A DNA stretch of 56,920 nt from Desulforamulus putei DSM 12395 (GCF_900129195.1 NZ_FQUY01000019.1:1-56920), one strand, 5' to 3'; positions 1 through 8,212 are shown, numbered from the stretch's first letter. Made by a program: numbers and translations. Notes: generated by a model not told the origin, from the sequence alone.

Positions 1-336
1 GCGCACACGTCCACCATCGGCTATTACAAATACATGGAGCGTTACGGCATAATTATCCACCACGCCGCGGCATTGGTCATCGCCCGCCGGGCAATCGGTT
101 TCAAAGAGCACATAACCAAAGAGTTAAAGCAGAAAGTTCAGGCCGTCAAAGAGAAGCTGAGTCAAAAGGTAAATTCCTTGCCTGGGGAAGGAAGAGGGAT
201 GACCCGAAAGGTGAAGCAACTCTTCAAGCGGCTGGACGGAAAAATTCCCATTTACAACGGGCTGACCCGTTTCCAACAGGAATCGTTTCACTCTGTCTGG
301 CATGACTTGAAGCACCTTGCTTTATCAAGTAGGTGA
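1..336 (+). CDS. tnpB: C-terminal end of an IS200/IS605 TnpB (OrfB) protein, partial
   Basis: The reading frame is open from base 1, so only the last 111 residues are seen. The stretch reading roughly T-I-G-Y-Y-K-Y, then H-H-A-A-A-L-V-I-A-R-R and G-F-K-E matches the conserved end of IS605 OrfB/TnpB proteins, just after the last RuvC aspartate (which would lie upstream of the window). The tail (basic, then ending W-H-D-L-K-H-L-A-L-S-S-R) is longer than in minimal TnpB. TnpB is an RNA-guided nuclease encoded by these transposons. No tnpA lies beside it here. Whether the gene is intact cannot be judged. The call rests on recalled family motifs; identity is fairly sure, activity unknown. Confidence 0.7.
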   Translation, partial: AHTSTIGYYKYMERYGIIIHHAAALVIARRAIGFKEHITKELKQKVQAVKEKLSQKVNSLPGEGRGMTRKVKQLFKRLDGKIPIYNGLTRFQQESFHSVWHDLKHLALSSR

Positions 337-600
337 CCCCGTTTAGCCGGAGTACGGGAACAACCGGTAGGCCGCATCTAACAGATCGCGGGAAGCAGAG
401 CCGCAAGGCTTTCGCTGGACGGTCAACGCAAGACGGAAACCCCCGTGGTTTTCCATATGGCCGCGTTTTGCGCCCGTAAAGCACTGTTTTTCCGTCCGGG
501 TGGGACTCCCGGGGCCGAGGCCCCCTGTCACCCCAGGGAAAATTTTTCATGGAGGTGTAAAGCCTGGTCATGGGGGGCCGGGTTTACAAAAATCTAACTT
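337..600 (+). ncRNA. Structured non-coding tail behind tnpB, candidate omega-RNA / right end of the element
   Basis: There is no gene in this stretch, but many pairings are visible. A GAGCC stem closes on a GCAA tetraloop around 402-417. GACGGAAA at 432-439 can pair with TTTTCCGTC near 488-496, enclosing a smaller GGAAACC/GGTTTTCC hairpin. GGGGCC/GGCCCC follows near 511-525, and TGTAAA (556-561) pairs with TTTACA (583-588). In IS200/IS605 elements the guide (omega) RNA is made from the tnpB 3' end and right end, so position and structure fit. The exact 3' end of the element is not determined. Confidence 0.45.
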
Positions 601-643
601 ATTGTTAGGTATTGTGAACTTTTTTGAACCAGGATGTTAAACT

Positions 644-1552
644 ATGCTCAACACTCCGGAAAACTTTCGCTCGGGATTTGTAGCCCTGGTGGGGCGGCCT
701 AATGTTGGGAAATCAACTCTATTGAACAAACTGGTTGGGCAAAAGGTAGCCATCATGTCAGACAAACCCCAGACCACCAGGCATAAAATTCACTCGGTAC
801 TCACCCGCAATGATGCCCAAATTGTTTTCCTGGATACGCCGGGTATTCATAAACCAAGGCATAAACTGGGAGAATACATGGTGGATGTGGCCCTGGGAGC
901 CCTCAAGGAAGTAGACGTGGTGCTATTCCTGGTGGAAGCCACCGGCCCGCCGGGCGCCGGGGACCGTTACATTGCTGAACAATTAAAGCAAATTAAGACG
1001 CCTGTTTTTCTTATGATTAACAAGATTGATTTGGTCAAAAAGGAAGAGATCCTTGGTTTAATCATCCGCTATAAAGACCTGCTGCCCTTTGCGGAAGTGA
1101 TTCCTGTTTCCGCCTTGGCCGGGGATAATGTGGACCGGTTGATCGATACCATTATTAAATACCTGCCGGAAGGCCCCCAGTATTACCCGGCGGATATGAT
1201 CACCGACCGGCCGGAGCGTTTTATTATGGCCGAAATTATCCGGGAGAAGGTGCTGCACCTAACCAGCGAGGAAATTCCCCATTCGGTGGCAGTGGTGGTG
1301 GAACAGGTCCAGGCAAGGAACAACGGCGTGGTGGCTGTCCATGCAGTGATTTATACCGAGCGGGATTCCCAAAAGGCCATCTTGATTGGCAAAGGCGGTA
1401 CAATGCTCAAAGAAGTGGGGCGCCGGGCCAGGGAAGAAATAGAAAATTTATTAGGATCAAAGGTTTATTTGGAACTCTGGGTCAAAGTAAAAAAGGATTG
1501 GCGAAATAAAATGGCCGACCTCAGAAATTTTGGCTTTACCAAGGAAGAATAA
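644..1552 (+). CDS. era: GTPase Era, 16S rRNA-binding ribosome assembly factor
   Basis: Era binds the 3' end of 16S rRNA and couples GTP hydrolysis to 30S subunit maturation in the cytoplasm. The 302-residue protein has the usual length. The G1 loop G-R-P-N-V-G-K-S is at residues 17-24, G3 D-T-P-G near 65 and G4 N-K-I-D near 126. A C-terminal KH domain contains the I-G-K-G-G loop and ends with the typical V-K-K-D-W-R. The ATG at 644 has only a weak AGGA upstream. mgtE follows nine bases after the stop, so the two are probably co-transcribed. In many Firmicutes era sits beside recO; here recO is 4 kb further on. Confidence 0.97.
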   Translation: MLNTPENFRSGFVALVGRPNVGKSTLLNKLVGQKVAIMSDKPQTTRHKIHSVLTRNDAQIVFLDTPGIHKPRHKLGEYMVDVALGALKEVDVVLFLVEATGPPGAGDRYIAEQLKQIKTPVFLMINKIDLVKKEEILGLIIRYKDLLPFAEVIPVSALAGDNVDRLIDTIIKYLPEGPQYYPADMITDRPERFIMAEIIREKVLHLTSEEIPHSVAVVVEQVQARNNGVVAVHAVIYTERDSQKAILIGKGGTMLKEVGRRAREEIENLLGSKVYLELWVKVKKDWRNKMADLRNFGFTKEE

Positions 1553-1561
1553 GGAAGAATA

Positions 1562-2926
1562 ATGGAGGATGCAGGGTTGCATAAGCGTGTGAAGGAGCGG
1601 GCACCGGCAGTTGAAGAATGTTTACACCAACTTAATGAAAATAAACTGCAGGACTGCCTGAAGGACCTGCATCCTGCAGATATTGCCGAAGCCCTTCCCC
1701 GGGTTCCGCTGGCCCAAAGGGTTCGCGTCATGAGGGCGGCCGGACCGGAGAAGGCCGCCCTCATTTTATATGAATTGGACCGGGATATGATTCCTCCTTT
1801 ACTGGAGGCCCTGGGGCCGAAAAGACTGGCCGAAGTGTTAAACGATATGTCTGATGATGATGCGGCGGATATCCTGGGGGAATTGCCGGAAAACCAGAAG
1901 GACCAGCTTCTGAACCTGATGGAGGACGCCGAAGCCAACGACGTGCGGGAGCTTCTGAAATACGGCAAGAATACTGCCGGCGGCATTATGACCACCGAGT
2001 ATGTCTCCCTGAAAGAAGATATTACCGTAGCCCGGGCCATTGATCACCTGCGGCAAGTGGGCTCCGAGGTTGAGACCATTTATTACGTTTACTCTATCAA
2101 TGAAAATGCCGAACTGACGGGAGTTATTTCCCTGCGAGAGTTAATCATGGCCCCGCCGGATGCCCGGCTCGAGCAAGTGGTCACCCGGCGGGTGGTCAGT
2201 GCCAACGTGTGGGACGACCAGGAAAAGGTTGCCCGGATGGTGGCTAAATACGACATCATTGCCATCCCGGTGGTCAATGACCACAACCAGTTGCTGGGTA
2301 TCGTAACGGTGGACGACGTACTGGATGTCCTGGAAGAAGAGGCCACCGAGGATATCCTGAAGCTGGCCAACCTGGATGTGGGGGGGCAGGACTTGGTGGA
2401 GACCGGCCCCTGGCAAAGGGCTTTCAGACGGTTACCCTGGTTGGTCGGCCTGTTGTTCGGCGGGCTGATTGCGGGGAATGTCATCAAAGGGTTTTCCGGC
2501 ACCCTGGAACAGGTTACCGCACTGGCTTTCTTCATCACCGCCATGGCGGGCGGGCCCGGCAATGCCGCAACCCAATCCCTGGCTCTGGTGGTACGAGGAT
2601 TGGCAACCGGGGAAGTGAACCAGCGGCGCCTGCTAAAAACTATTTTCAAGGAAGCTCAGGTAGGGGCTATTGTGGGTATCGTGAGCGGCGCGGTTCTGGC
2701 CCTGGTGGCGGTGCTGTGGCAGGGCAATACTTCTCTGGGCCTTGTGGTGGGGCTGGCCCTGGCCATTAACATTACCATCTCCACCATGCTGGGCAGTTTC
2801 TTTCCGGTCATTATCCAGCGCTTGGGCGCTGACCCGGCAGTTGCCTCCGGCCCCTTTATATCAACCCTGATGGATGTCACCAGCATGTTTGTTTACTTCA
2901 GCCTGGCCACCTGGCTGCTACTCTAA
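1562..2926 (+). CDS. mgtE: MgtE-type magnesium transporter
   Basis: This is a homodimeric Mg2+ channel of the inner membrane, gated by cytoplasmic Mg2+. At 454 residues it has the family's full layout. An acidic helical MgtE-N domain (about 1-130, with D-D-D-A-A-D-I-L near 95-105) comes first, then a CBS pair (about 135-260) and a hydrophobic region with five membrane segments from about residue 285 to the end. The acidic cluster in the N domain is where family members bind regulatory Mg2+. It follows era closely and ends at a strong terminator. No M-box riboswitch is possible in the nine-base gap, so Mg2+ control, if any, is at the protein level. Confidence 0.95.
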   Translation: MEDAGLHKRVKERAPAVEECLHQLNENKLQDCLKDLHPADIAEALPRVPLAQRVRVMRAAGPEKAALILYELDRDMIPPLLEALGPKRLAEVLNDMSDDDAADILGELPENQKDQLLNLMEDAEANDVRELLKYGKNTAGGIMTTEYVSLKEDITVARAIDHLRQVGSEVETIYYVYSINENAELTGVISLRELIMAPPDARLEQVVTRRVVSANVWDDQEKVARMVAKYDIIAIPVVNDHNQLLGIVTVDDVLDVLEEEATEDILKLANLDVGGQDLVETGPWQRAFRRLPWLVGLLFGGLIAGNVIKGFSGTLEQVTALAFFITAMAGGPGNAATQSLALVVRGLATGEVNQRRLLKTIFKEAQVGAIVGIVSGAVLALVAVLWQGNTSLGLVVGLALAINITISTMLGSFFPVIIQRLGADPAVASGPFISTLMDVTSMFVYFSLATWLLL

Positions 2927-2939
2927 CATAAGAACCTAT

Positions 2940-2971
2940 CAACGGTGAGTTAAGGACTCCCGTTGTTTTTT
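2940..2971 (+). terminator. Rho-independent terminator after mgtE
   Basis: CAACGG..GAGT pairs with ACTC CCGTTG around a TAAGG loop and is followed by a run of six T. It closes the era-mgtE unit. Confidence 0.85.
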
Positions 2972-3078
2972 GGGACTTAAAAATAGGACCAATGTCCCAT
3001 AACTAAACCCTAACAAAAAAGGATACAGTGACGTAAAAAAACAATATAAGAAAATAATCCAGTAAAGGAGTGTTTTTT

Positions 3079-4290
3079 ATGAACAAACTCAGGACTGCCA
3101 TGATTACGTTAACCCTGGTGGGAACCCTGCTGGTGGGCGGCGCCGTAGCGGATGCGGCCCCGGGACATGGCAAAGGGTCCTCTGACAAGGGCAGTAAGCC
3201 ATCCAGCAGTCATGTGCAAAAGGGCGGCAACCATGTAACAGGCCAGCAAATCAAAGAAAATAAAATGCAGGCAAAGCCAGCCAACAAGGCGAACCGTGCA
3301 GTAAAATTCCAGGCGAAGAATGAAGTCAGGGCCTTTACGGATACCAACAAACACTGGGCCCAGGTCCCCATTCAGAGATTACAGCTGCTGGGTGTCGTCT
3401 CCGGATTTCCTGATGGGTGCTTCCATCCCGAAGAACCCGTAACCCAAGAACAGGTTATCGCTATGGTGATGGGGGCCCTCGATACCCAGGAGGAGACAAC
3501 CGTTAAGGAAATCGCTGTTGAAACCGGTACAAAGGAGCAAACCGAAGGACAAACAACCACCGGGGAATCCGGGACTAGGGATAAACTCAGCGGGGTTCCG
3601 GACTGGGCCAAAGGTTCTGTAGAGAAGGCCAGGGCTAAAGGAATTATTAACCTGAACCGCTTCCACTCCGGTGTTCAGGCCAGCCGGGTACAGGCCATGG
3701 TCTGGGTGGCCAAAGCCATGGGATTACAACCGGTGGATACCTCCAACCTGCCTTTCAAAGACGGCCTTTTGGTGTCACCGGAAGATATCGGATATGTCAT
3801 GGCACTGTATAACGAAGGAATTATCAAAGGGGGCCCCGGCGGCCTGCTAAACCCCAACAGTTCCATTACCCGGGCCCAGATTGCCGCCCTCATCGACAGG
3901 GTTCTAACCCAACAGCAACAAAACCAGGACGCCAATACATTTCAGGCAGTTGAAACGGTGGACGGCAACCAGGTGCTGAAAATCGGTACAGGTGACAACG
4001 CCACCGAAGTGGAACTGGCTGAGGATGCCGTGATCTTCATAAACGGTCAAAGGGCTGAAGCATCCGCACTGGTGCCCGGATCCCCGGTAAGAGTGGTCAC
4101 CAACGAAGAGGGAGAAGCCGTCTTAGTGGAACAAACCGTTGAGACAACCCAGCCCGAGACGGGATCGACCAATACCGATGTCAACCCCACCACTGAGGAA
4201 AGCGCCAACAGCGATACCACCACTTCCAATGAGGCCAATACGGACACTGCCGGAAATAATACCACGACAGATACCGGCTCTGCCTCCTAA
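3079..4290 (+). CDS. S-layer homology (SLH) domain surface protein
   Basis: This is a 403-residue exported protein. It starts with a basic N-terminus, a hydrophobic core and a likely signal-peptidase site after V-A-D-A-A near residue 26. Three SLH repeats follow, at about residues 85-135, 175-220 and 225-275; such repeats anchor proteins to pyruvylated secondary cell-wall polymer. A small beta-rich stretch follows, then a roughly 60-residue Thr/Ser/Asn/Glu tail ending G-S-A-S, typical of a flexible surface linker. AAAGGAG lies eight bases before ATG 3079; a GTG at 3070 overlaps that site and is less likely. It stands alone between two terminators. The function beyond wall attachment is unknown. 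Confidence 0.88.
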   Translation: MNKLRTAMITLTLVGTLLVGGAVADAAPGHGKGSSDKGSKPSSSHVQKGGNHVTGQQIKENKMQAKPANKANRAVKFQAKNEVRAFTDTNKHWAQVPIQRLQLLGVVSGFPDGCFHPEEPVTQEQVIAMVMGALDTQEETTVKEIAVETGTKEQTEGQTTTGESGTRDKLSGVPDWAKGSVEKARAKGIINLNRFHSGVQASRVQAMVWVAKAMGLQPVDTSNLPFKDGLLVSPEDIGYVMALYNEGIIKGGPGGLLNPNSSITRAQIAALIDRVLTQQQQNQDANTFQAVETVDGNQVLKIGTGDNATEVELAEDAVIFINGQRAEASALVPGSPVRVVTNEEGEAVLVEQTVETTQPETGSTNTDVNPTTEESANSDTTTSNEANTDTAGNNTTTDTGSAS

Positions 4291-4302
4291 ACATAAAAAA
4301 CA

Positions 4303-4336
4303 AGTATGAGCCACGGGTTTGCGTGGCTCATACTTT
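4303..4336. terminator. Bidirectional terminator between the SLH gene and ubiX
   Basis: A 13-bp perfect stem (AGTATGAGCCACG / CGTGGCTCATACT) with A-rich sequence before and a T-run after serves the two convergent genes. Confidence 0.8.
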
Positions 4337-4360
4337 CAATAGCTTGCTCCCCGAGCATAA

Positions 4361-4915
4361 TTACCCGGGCCATCTTTTTACCAGGTCGTTCTCCAGTCCC
4401 AAACGGTCTAAAATACGCCCTACCGTCTGGTTGACGATATCCTGGACGGATTCGGGCCGCTGGTAAAATGCAGGCATGGGAGGCAGAATAACCGCCCCGG
4501 CTCGCGCCAGTTTCAACATATTTTCCAGATGAATGATGTTTAAAGGCGTTTCCCTTGGCACCAAAATCAAAGGCCGACCTTCTTTTAAGGTCACATCGGC
4601 AGCCCTGACAACCAGGTTTTCAGCGTAACCATGGGCCAGTCCCGCCAGCGTTTTCATGCTGCAAGGTACGATCACCATCCCCTGGTGCCGGAAGGAACCG
4701 CTGGAGATGGCAGCAGCCAAATCATCCTCGGCATAGCAAACATCCGACAGTTGGGCCACATCTGCCGGCGTATAGGATGTTTCCAGTTCAATGGTACGCC
4801 TGGCCCACCGGCTCAAGATCAGGTGGGTTTCCACACCCAGCTTTTTTAATTGTTCCAACAGAGTTATTCCATACAGTACACCGGTGGCTCCGGTGATGGC
4901 CACAACAAGACGCAA
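4361..4915 (-). CDS. ubiX: UbiX-family flavin prenyltransferase
   Basis: UbiX attaches a dimethylallyl group to FMN to make prenylated FMN, the cofactor of UbiD-type decarboxylases. The 184-residue protein begins L-R-L-V-V-A-I-T-G-A-T-G, the flavin-binding N-terminus, and contains V-P-C-S-M-K-T-L-A near residue 95 and V-P-R-E-T-P-L, both family signatures. A longer frame with an upstream ATG exists, but GGGGGGAGGAG six bases before the TTG at 4915 marks TTG as the start and gives the normal length. No ubiD partner is in the window. The partner could be a UbiD-type enzyme elsewhere, for example in aromatic degradation or menaquinone synthesis. Confidence 0.93.
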   Translation of the reverse strand: MRLVVAITGATGVLYGITLLEQLKKLGVETHLILSRWARRTIELETSYTPADVAQLSDVCYAEDDLAAAISSGSFRHQGMVIVPCSMKTLAGLAHGYAENLVVRAADVTLKEGRPLILVPRETPLNIIHLENMLKLARAGAVILPPMPAFYQRPESVQDIVNQTVGRILDRLGLENDLVKRWPG

Positions 4916-4986
4916 GTTTATCTCCTCCCCCCACCATTGTACAGGTATTTCCAAAAAAATCAAAGCAGGGAAAGAAGAGGAACTAA

Positions 4987-5065
4987 CAATTCAAGTTGGG
5001 GACGGTTCTTAACTTGAATTCTAATCTGTCAAATTCAAGTCAAGAACCGTCCCCAACTTGAATTG
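4987..5065. repeat. Palindromic intergenic repeat, copy 1 (AATTCAAGTT family)
   Basis: Two 34-bp arms face each other around a 12-base loop with a single mismatch (A versus C opposite in the inner part). Each arm is AATTCAAGTT + GGGGACGGTTCTT + AACTTGAATT, itself bounded by short inverted repeats. The same unit recurs at 20764-20844 and 27209-27245. It lies between ubiX and the ferritin-like gene, both on the minus strand. Confidence 0.85.
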
Positions 5066-5081
5066 AAAAAGGCCGATGGCT

Positions 5082-5501
5082 TTATGAAAAATACCTGTCC
5101 AGTAGACCCTTAATGGCCCTGGCGTGACGGGCTTCGTCTTTGGCGGCTTCATCAAAGACGTCATGGGCCTCGTCAACGTCATTTTGTTTGGCCAGTATGG
5201 CTGCTTCCCTCTTACCCTTGTTGGACATGGTTTCACCGGCCAGCGCTTTCTCTAGGTTTTCTTTGGTGCTGGTGGAAATTTCACCGTTCAGCTCGGCAAA
5301 ACGGGCGGCGTGCCAGGCCTCTTCCATGGCAATGGTCTTTAAAACCTCAGCGATTTCCGGGTAACCTTCCCGCTGGGCGTTTCTGGCCACGGCCAGGTAC
5401 CAGCCAACCTCGCTGTTTTCCCCTTTATAGTTTTTATTCACATGCTCCTCTACTGCAGTCCCCCTGGTCACGCCATATTTGTTTTCGGTGGCAAAATCCA
5501 T
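5082..5501 (-). CDS. Rubrerythrin-like ferritin-fold di-iron protein (no rubredoxin domain)
   Basis: This 139-residue protein has the paired E-x-x-H helices of the rubrerythrin/ferritin-like fold: E-E-A-W-H-A-A-R-F near residue 78 and D-E-A-R-H-A-R-A near 125, with further Glu in helices 1 and 3 (E-E-H near 18, E-V-G-W-Y near 31). The family reduces peroxide or stores iron at a di-iron site. The usual C-terminal rubredoxin Cys4 domain is missing, so electrons must come from a separate partner. AGGAGG precedes the ATG. It is divergent from recO, and the shared gap holds a strong palindrome at 5577-5597 that may control it. Confidence 0.85.
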   Translation of the reverse strand: MDFATENKYGVTRGTAVEEHVNKNYKGENSEVGWYLAVARNAQREGYPEIAEVLKTIAMEEAWHAARFAELNGEISTSTKENLEKALAGETMSNKGKREAAILAKQNDVDEAHDVFDEAAKDEARHARAIKGLLDRYFS

Positions 5502-5576
5502 GATAACCCTCCTTGTTGAAATATAATCCTTATTATTTTGTCCCGAAGGAAACCGTAATTTACGTTATAATAGATT

Positions 5577-5597
5577 AAAATAACGTAACGTTATTTT
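5577..5597. promoter_or_regulatory. 21-bp perfect palindrome between the ferritin-like gene and recO, candidate operator
   Basis: AAAATAACGT-A-ACGTTATTTT is a perfect dyad with 10-bp arms. ACGTTAT also occurs as a half site at 5563-5569, next to a TATAAT. The site lies between the divergent ferritin-like gene and recO. The sequence resembles but does not match PerR/Fur boxes; the regulator is unknown. Confidence 0.5.
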
Positions 5598-5632
5598 ACT
5601 AAGTAACTTAAGAAAGGTGACAAAGTCGCCCG

Positions 5633-6403
5633 ATGAAACTTTATAAATTAGATGCTGTTGTTTTAAAAGCCCGGGACATGAGGGAAGCAGACAAAATGAT
5701 CACCCTTTATTCCATACAAAGGGGAAAGCAACGGGCGGTGGCCCACGGGGCTGCCAAACCAAACAGCCGCAAGCGGGGGGCTGTGCAGCCCTTTTGTTAT
5801 TCCACCTTCATGATGCATCAGGGCAGAGAACTGGATTCGGTAAGCCAGGCCGAGTTGCGGGAAGCCTTCCCGGAATTAAGGTCGGACTTGGACCGTCTGA
5901 CCGCGGCCGCCTATGTGTCGGAACTGACCGATGGTTTTACGGGGGAAGGAGAGCCCAACCAGGGTATCTTTGCCCTGCTGCTCAGCGCCCTGCACCTGAT
6001 TGCAGCAGGGGAAACAGAATTGGCGCTGCGGGCCTTTGAAGCCAGATTGATCGGCCTGGCCGGTTTTAAACCGGAATTGAATGTCTGCTCCGGCTGCGGG
6101 GAACCCCTGAGGGAGACTAAAATTCATTTTAGCAGCCATCTGGGCAGCCTATTATGCAGGGCCTGCGCTTCCTCGGAAAGTAAAATCACGGTATTCAGCC
6201 GGGGGACCTTGGAAGTGCTGAAGACCCTCTACCGCTGGGAGTTAACAAAGCTCCATCAACTTAAGGTTCCCGAGGCTCTCAAGAAGGAACTAAGCGCCCT
6301 GCTGCGGGCATATATTGAGTATAACCTGGAAAAAAGACTTAAAACTACGGATTTTCTGGATAGATTGTATAAAAGTAGCCCTTGCAGGGGCACAAATATA
6401 TAG
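5633..6403 (+). CDS. recO: DNA repair protein RecO
   Basis: RecO loads RecA onto SSB-coated single-stranded DNA with RecR (RecFOR pathway). The 256-residue protein has the N-terminal OB-fold beginning M-K-L-Y-K-L-D-A-V-V-L-K and the helical domain. It also has a C-x-x-C ... C-x-x-C zinc site (C-S-G-C near 158, C-R-A-C near 181). AAGGTG lies upstream of the ATG. The last codons (P-C-R-G-T-N-I) run into the first copy of a 62-bp direct repeat, so the extreme C-terminus may have been altered by that duplication. Confidence 0.95.
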   Translation: MKLYKLDAVVLKARDMREADKMITLYSIQRGKQRAVAHGAAKPNSRKRGAVQPFCYSTFMMHQGRELDSVSQAELREAFPELRSDLDRLTAAAYVSELTDGFTGEGEPNQGIFALLLSALHLIAAGETELALRAFEARLIGLAGFKPELNVCSGCGEPLRETKIHFSSHLGSLLCRACASSESKITVFSRGTLEVLKTLYRWELTKLHQLKVPEALKKELSALLRAYIEYNLEKRLKTTDFLDRLYKSSPCRGTNI

Positions 6404-6558
6404 TACAAAGGACGAAGGGAGGAGTGATCCGGTGACCAGTGAACTGGAAAAAACACCCAAAAGGGGTCTGACCCCCGAAAAGATTGTCGAAGAGGTACGA
6501 ATATGTAGTACGAAGGACTAAGGGAGGAGTGATCCGGTGACCAGTGAACTGGAAAAAA
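6392..6558 (+). repeat. 62-bp direct duplication (6392-6453 and 6497-6558), period 105
   Basis: The two copies differ at four positions. Each holds the sequence AGGGAGGAGTGATCCG, then GTG ACC AGT GAA CTG GAA, which is the ribosome binding site and first codons of the DUF4342 gene. The period is 105 bases, 35 codons, so both copies are in the same frame, but a TAA closes the first before the second GTG. Confidence 0.9.
6432..6521 (+). CDS. 29-codon upstream ORF made by the start-region duplication
   Basis: A GTG with a strong GGGAGGAG site opens M-T-S-E-L-E-K and runs for 29 codons to TAA at 6519-6521, sixteen bases before the GTG of the DUF4342 gene. Its first seven residues are identical to that protein's N-terminus. 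The stretch after that (T-P-E-K-I-V-E-E-V) is plausible helix. It may be a translated leader or a dead relic of the duplication; no family is recognised. Confidence 0.4.
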   Translation: MTSELEKTPKRGLTPEKIVEEVRICSTKD

Positions 6559-6986
6559 TAGACCTTCTGCGCGCCCGGTTGGGTGTCAGCTACAAAGAGG
6601 CGAAAGAGGCCCTGGACGCAGCCGGAGGAGATGTGGTGCAGGCCCTCATTAAGCTGGAAGAGAAAAACAGAAATTGGAACGAAAAACTGCACGGCAAAGG
6701 CAATGAAGTGATAGGCCAGTTTAAAGCGCTATTTGAAAAGGGACAAAAGACGAAAATTAAAATTAAGAAGGATGACAATACCGTTGTAGAATTTCCCGCA
6801 ACACTGGGAGCCCTGGGGGTCCTGGGGGCCATGGCCAGCACGCCGATATTGATTGTGGGGGCTCTGGGTACCATCGCGGGGTTGGCCAGTAATTACCGCC
6901 TGGAATTCAGCGATCAAAGTGATAACTGGCAGCCCGAGGTGGAAATACCCGAGGACGAGGTTCAAGGAGATTCTCCCAAACACTAA
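6537..6986 (+). CDS. DUF4342 protein with UBA-like N-terminal helix bundle
   Basis: This 149-residue protein is of the DUF4342 type; its molecular role is unknown. Residues 8-45 (L-L-R-A-R-L-G-V-S-Y-K-E-A-K-E-A-L, then A-A-G-G-D-V-V-Q-A-L) form the UBA/TS-N-like three-helix pattern also seen in EF-Ts and NAC. A basic stretch with K-I-K-I-K-K follows. A hydrophobic glycine-rich segment at about 82-117 (L-G-A-L-G-V-L-G-A-M) may be a membrane hairpin. The tail is acidic. It starts with GTG behind GGGAGGAG. The whole start region is duplicated upstream. Confidence 0.8.
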   Translation: MTSELEKIDLLRARLGVSYKEAKEALDAAGGDVVQALIKLEEKNRNWNEKLHGKGNEVIGQFKALFEKGQKTKIKIKKDDNTVVEFPATLGALGVLGAMASTPILIVGALGTIAGLASNYRLEFSDQSDNWQPEVEIPEDEVQGDSPKH

Positions 6987-7005
6987 AACCCAAATATTGA
7001 AGCTA

Positions 7006-7034
7006 TTGACATGATTCCGGTCTTTTGATAGATT
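7006..7034 (+). promoter_or_regulatory. Sigma-A promoter for the T-box/glyQS transcript
   Basis: A perfect TTGACA at 7006-7011 is followed after 17 bases by TAGATT at 7029-7034. It is placed about 20-30 bases before the first T-box elements. Confidence 0.65.
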
Positions 7035-7057
7035 TTTGTTGTGATAATTGAAAAGTA

Positions 7058-7290
7058 TGCGATGAAGGAAAGAGTATTTGGCATAAAGTTTTGGCAGCGA
7101 GCCGGGACGGTGGAAGCCGGTAAAACAAGCCAAATATGGGGGTTCCTGAGCAGCGGGGGGAAAGCCTGGGTCTGGTTAGTAAATCCCGCAACAAATGAAG
7201 GCGGGCTGTGAAAACAGCCAAGCAGGGTGGAACCGCGGGAAGCATCTCCCGTCCCTGACGTACTGTCAGTGGCGGGAGTTTTTTATTTTC
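7058..7290 (+). ncRNA. T-box riboswitch (tRNA-Gly sensing) controlling glyQS
   Basis: The T-box core AGGGTGGAACCGCGGG is at 7224-7239. It is followed by the terminator stem CTCCCG..CTGAC / GTCAG..CGGGAG at about 7246-7277 with a T-run. Stem I distal elements are visible (AGCGAGCCGGGACGG, then GGTGGAAGCC near 7109-7128). The specifier region lies in the GGGGGTT at 7138-7144, allowing a glycine GGG or GGT codon. Uncharged tRNA-Gly would stabilise the antiterminator and allow expression of glycyl-tRNA synthetase. Confidence 0.93.
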
Positions 7291-7318
7291 AAGCATTACA
7301 CAAATATGAAGGAGGCAC

Positions 7319-8212
7319 ATGACTTTGAATTTCCAGGAATTAATACTGGCCCTCAATAAATTCTGGGCCGAACAAAACTGCATTATTCAGCAGCCCTACG
7401 ACATTGAAAAGGGCGCCGGCACCATGAACCCGGCCACCTTTTTACGGGCCCTAGGCCCGGAACCCTGGCGGGTGGCCTATGTGGAACCCTCCCGCCGTCC
7501 CACCGACGGCCGTTACGGTGAAAACCCCAACCGGTTGCAGCACTATTTTCAATATCAGGTCATTCTCAAACCCTCCCCGGATGACGTCATCCCCATATAT
7601 CTGGATTCCCTGCGGGCCATCGGCATTGACCCGGACAAGCATGATATCCGTTTTGTAGAAGACAACTGGGAATCCCCCACTCTGGGCGCTTGGGGACTGG
7701 GCTGGGAAGTGTGGTTGGACGGCATGGAGATTACCCAGTTTACCTATTTCCAGCAGTGCGGCGGTATTGACTGCCGTCCGGTCAGCGCGGAAATCACCTA
7801 CGGTCTGGAGAGACTGGCCATGTTTATCCAGCAAAAGGACAGCGTCTTTGATATCATCTGGGTGGATGACATTACCTACGGGGACGTCTACCACCAGAAC
7901 GAAGTGGAGCAGTCCGGTTACAACTTTGAAGTAGCCAATACCGAAATGCTCTTTGATTTGTTTGACATGTATGAGACCGAGGCCAACCGCATCCTGGAAA
8001 AGGGACTGGTGCTGCCTGCCTATGATTATGTTTTAAAATGCTCCCACACCTTTAACCTGCTGGATGCCAGGGGAGCCATCAGTGTGTCCGAACGCCAGGG
8101 CTTCATTGCCCGGGTGCGGCAAATGGCCCGGGCCTGTGCCCAGGCCTATGTGGAACAGCGTGAAAAATTGGGATTCCCCCTGCTAAAGAAAGGTGGTAAC
8201 TTTAATGGCTAA
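7319..8212 (+). CDS. glyQ: Glycyl-tRNA synthetase alpha subunit
   Basis: This is the catalytic class II subunit of the bacterial alpha2beta2 enzyme that charges tRNA-Gly. The 297-residue frame has [15 protein letters not shown] near residue 24, [14 protein letters not shown] near 59 and the motif-3 region Y-G-L-E-R-L-A near 161. AAGGAGG at 7309-7315 is only three bases from ATG 7319 but nine from a TTG at 7325. That TTG would give M-N-F-Q-E, the usual family start, so TTG 7325 may be the true initiator. glyQ overlaps glyS by eight bases and sits behind the T-box. Confidence 0.97.
   Translation: MTLNFQELILALNKFWAEQNCIIQQPYDIEKGAGTMNPATFLRALGPEPWRVAYVEPSRRPTDGRYGENPNRLQHYFQYQVILKPSPDDVIPIYLDSLRAIGIDPDKHDIRFVEDNWESPTLGAWGLGWEVWLDGMEITQFTYFQQCGGIDCRPVSAEITYGLERLAMFIQQKDSVFDIIWVDDITYGDVYHQNEVEQSGYNFEVANTEMLFDLFDMYETEANRILEKGLVLPAYDYVLKCSHTFNLLDARGAISVSERQGFIARVRQMARACAQAYVEQREKLGFPLLKKGGNFNG

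Noticed and set aside
2973-3000. GGAC..GTCC dyad after the mgtE terminator as an operator for the S-layer gene
   Set aside because: Arms of four to six bases only and no second copy seen; too weak to claim.
3109-3354. Antisense frame over the S-layer gene, and the many similar frames opposite long genes
   Set aside because: They are shadows of well-supported genes, with no ribosome site or family motif of their own.
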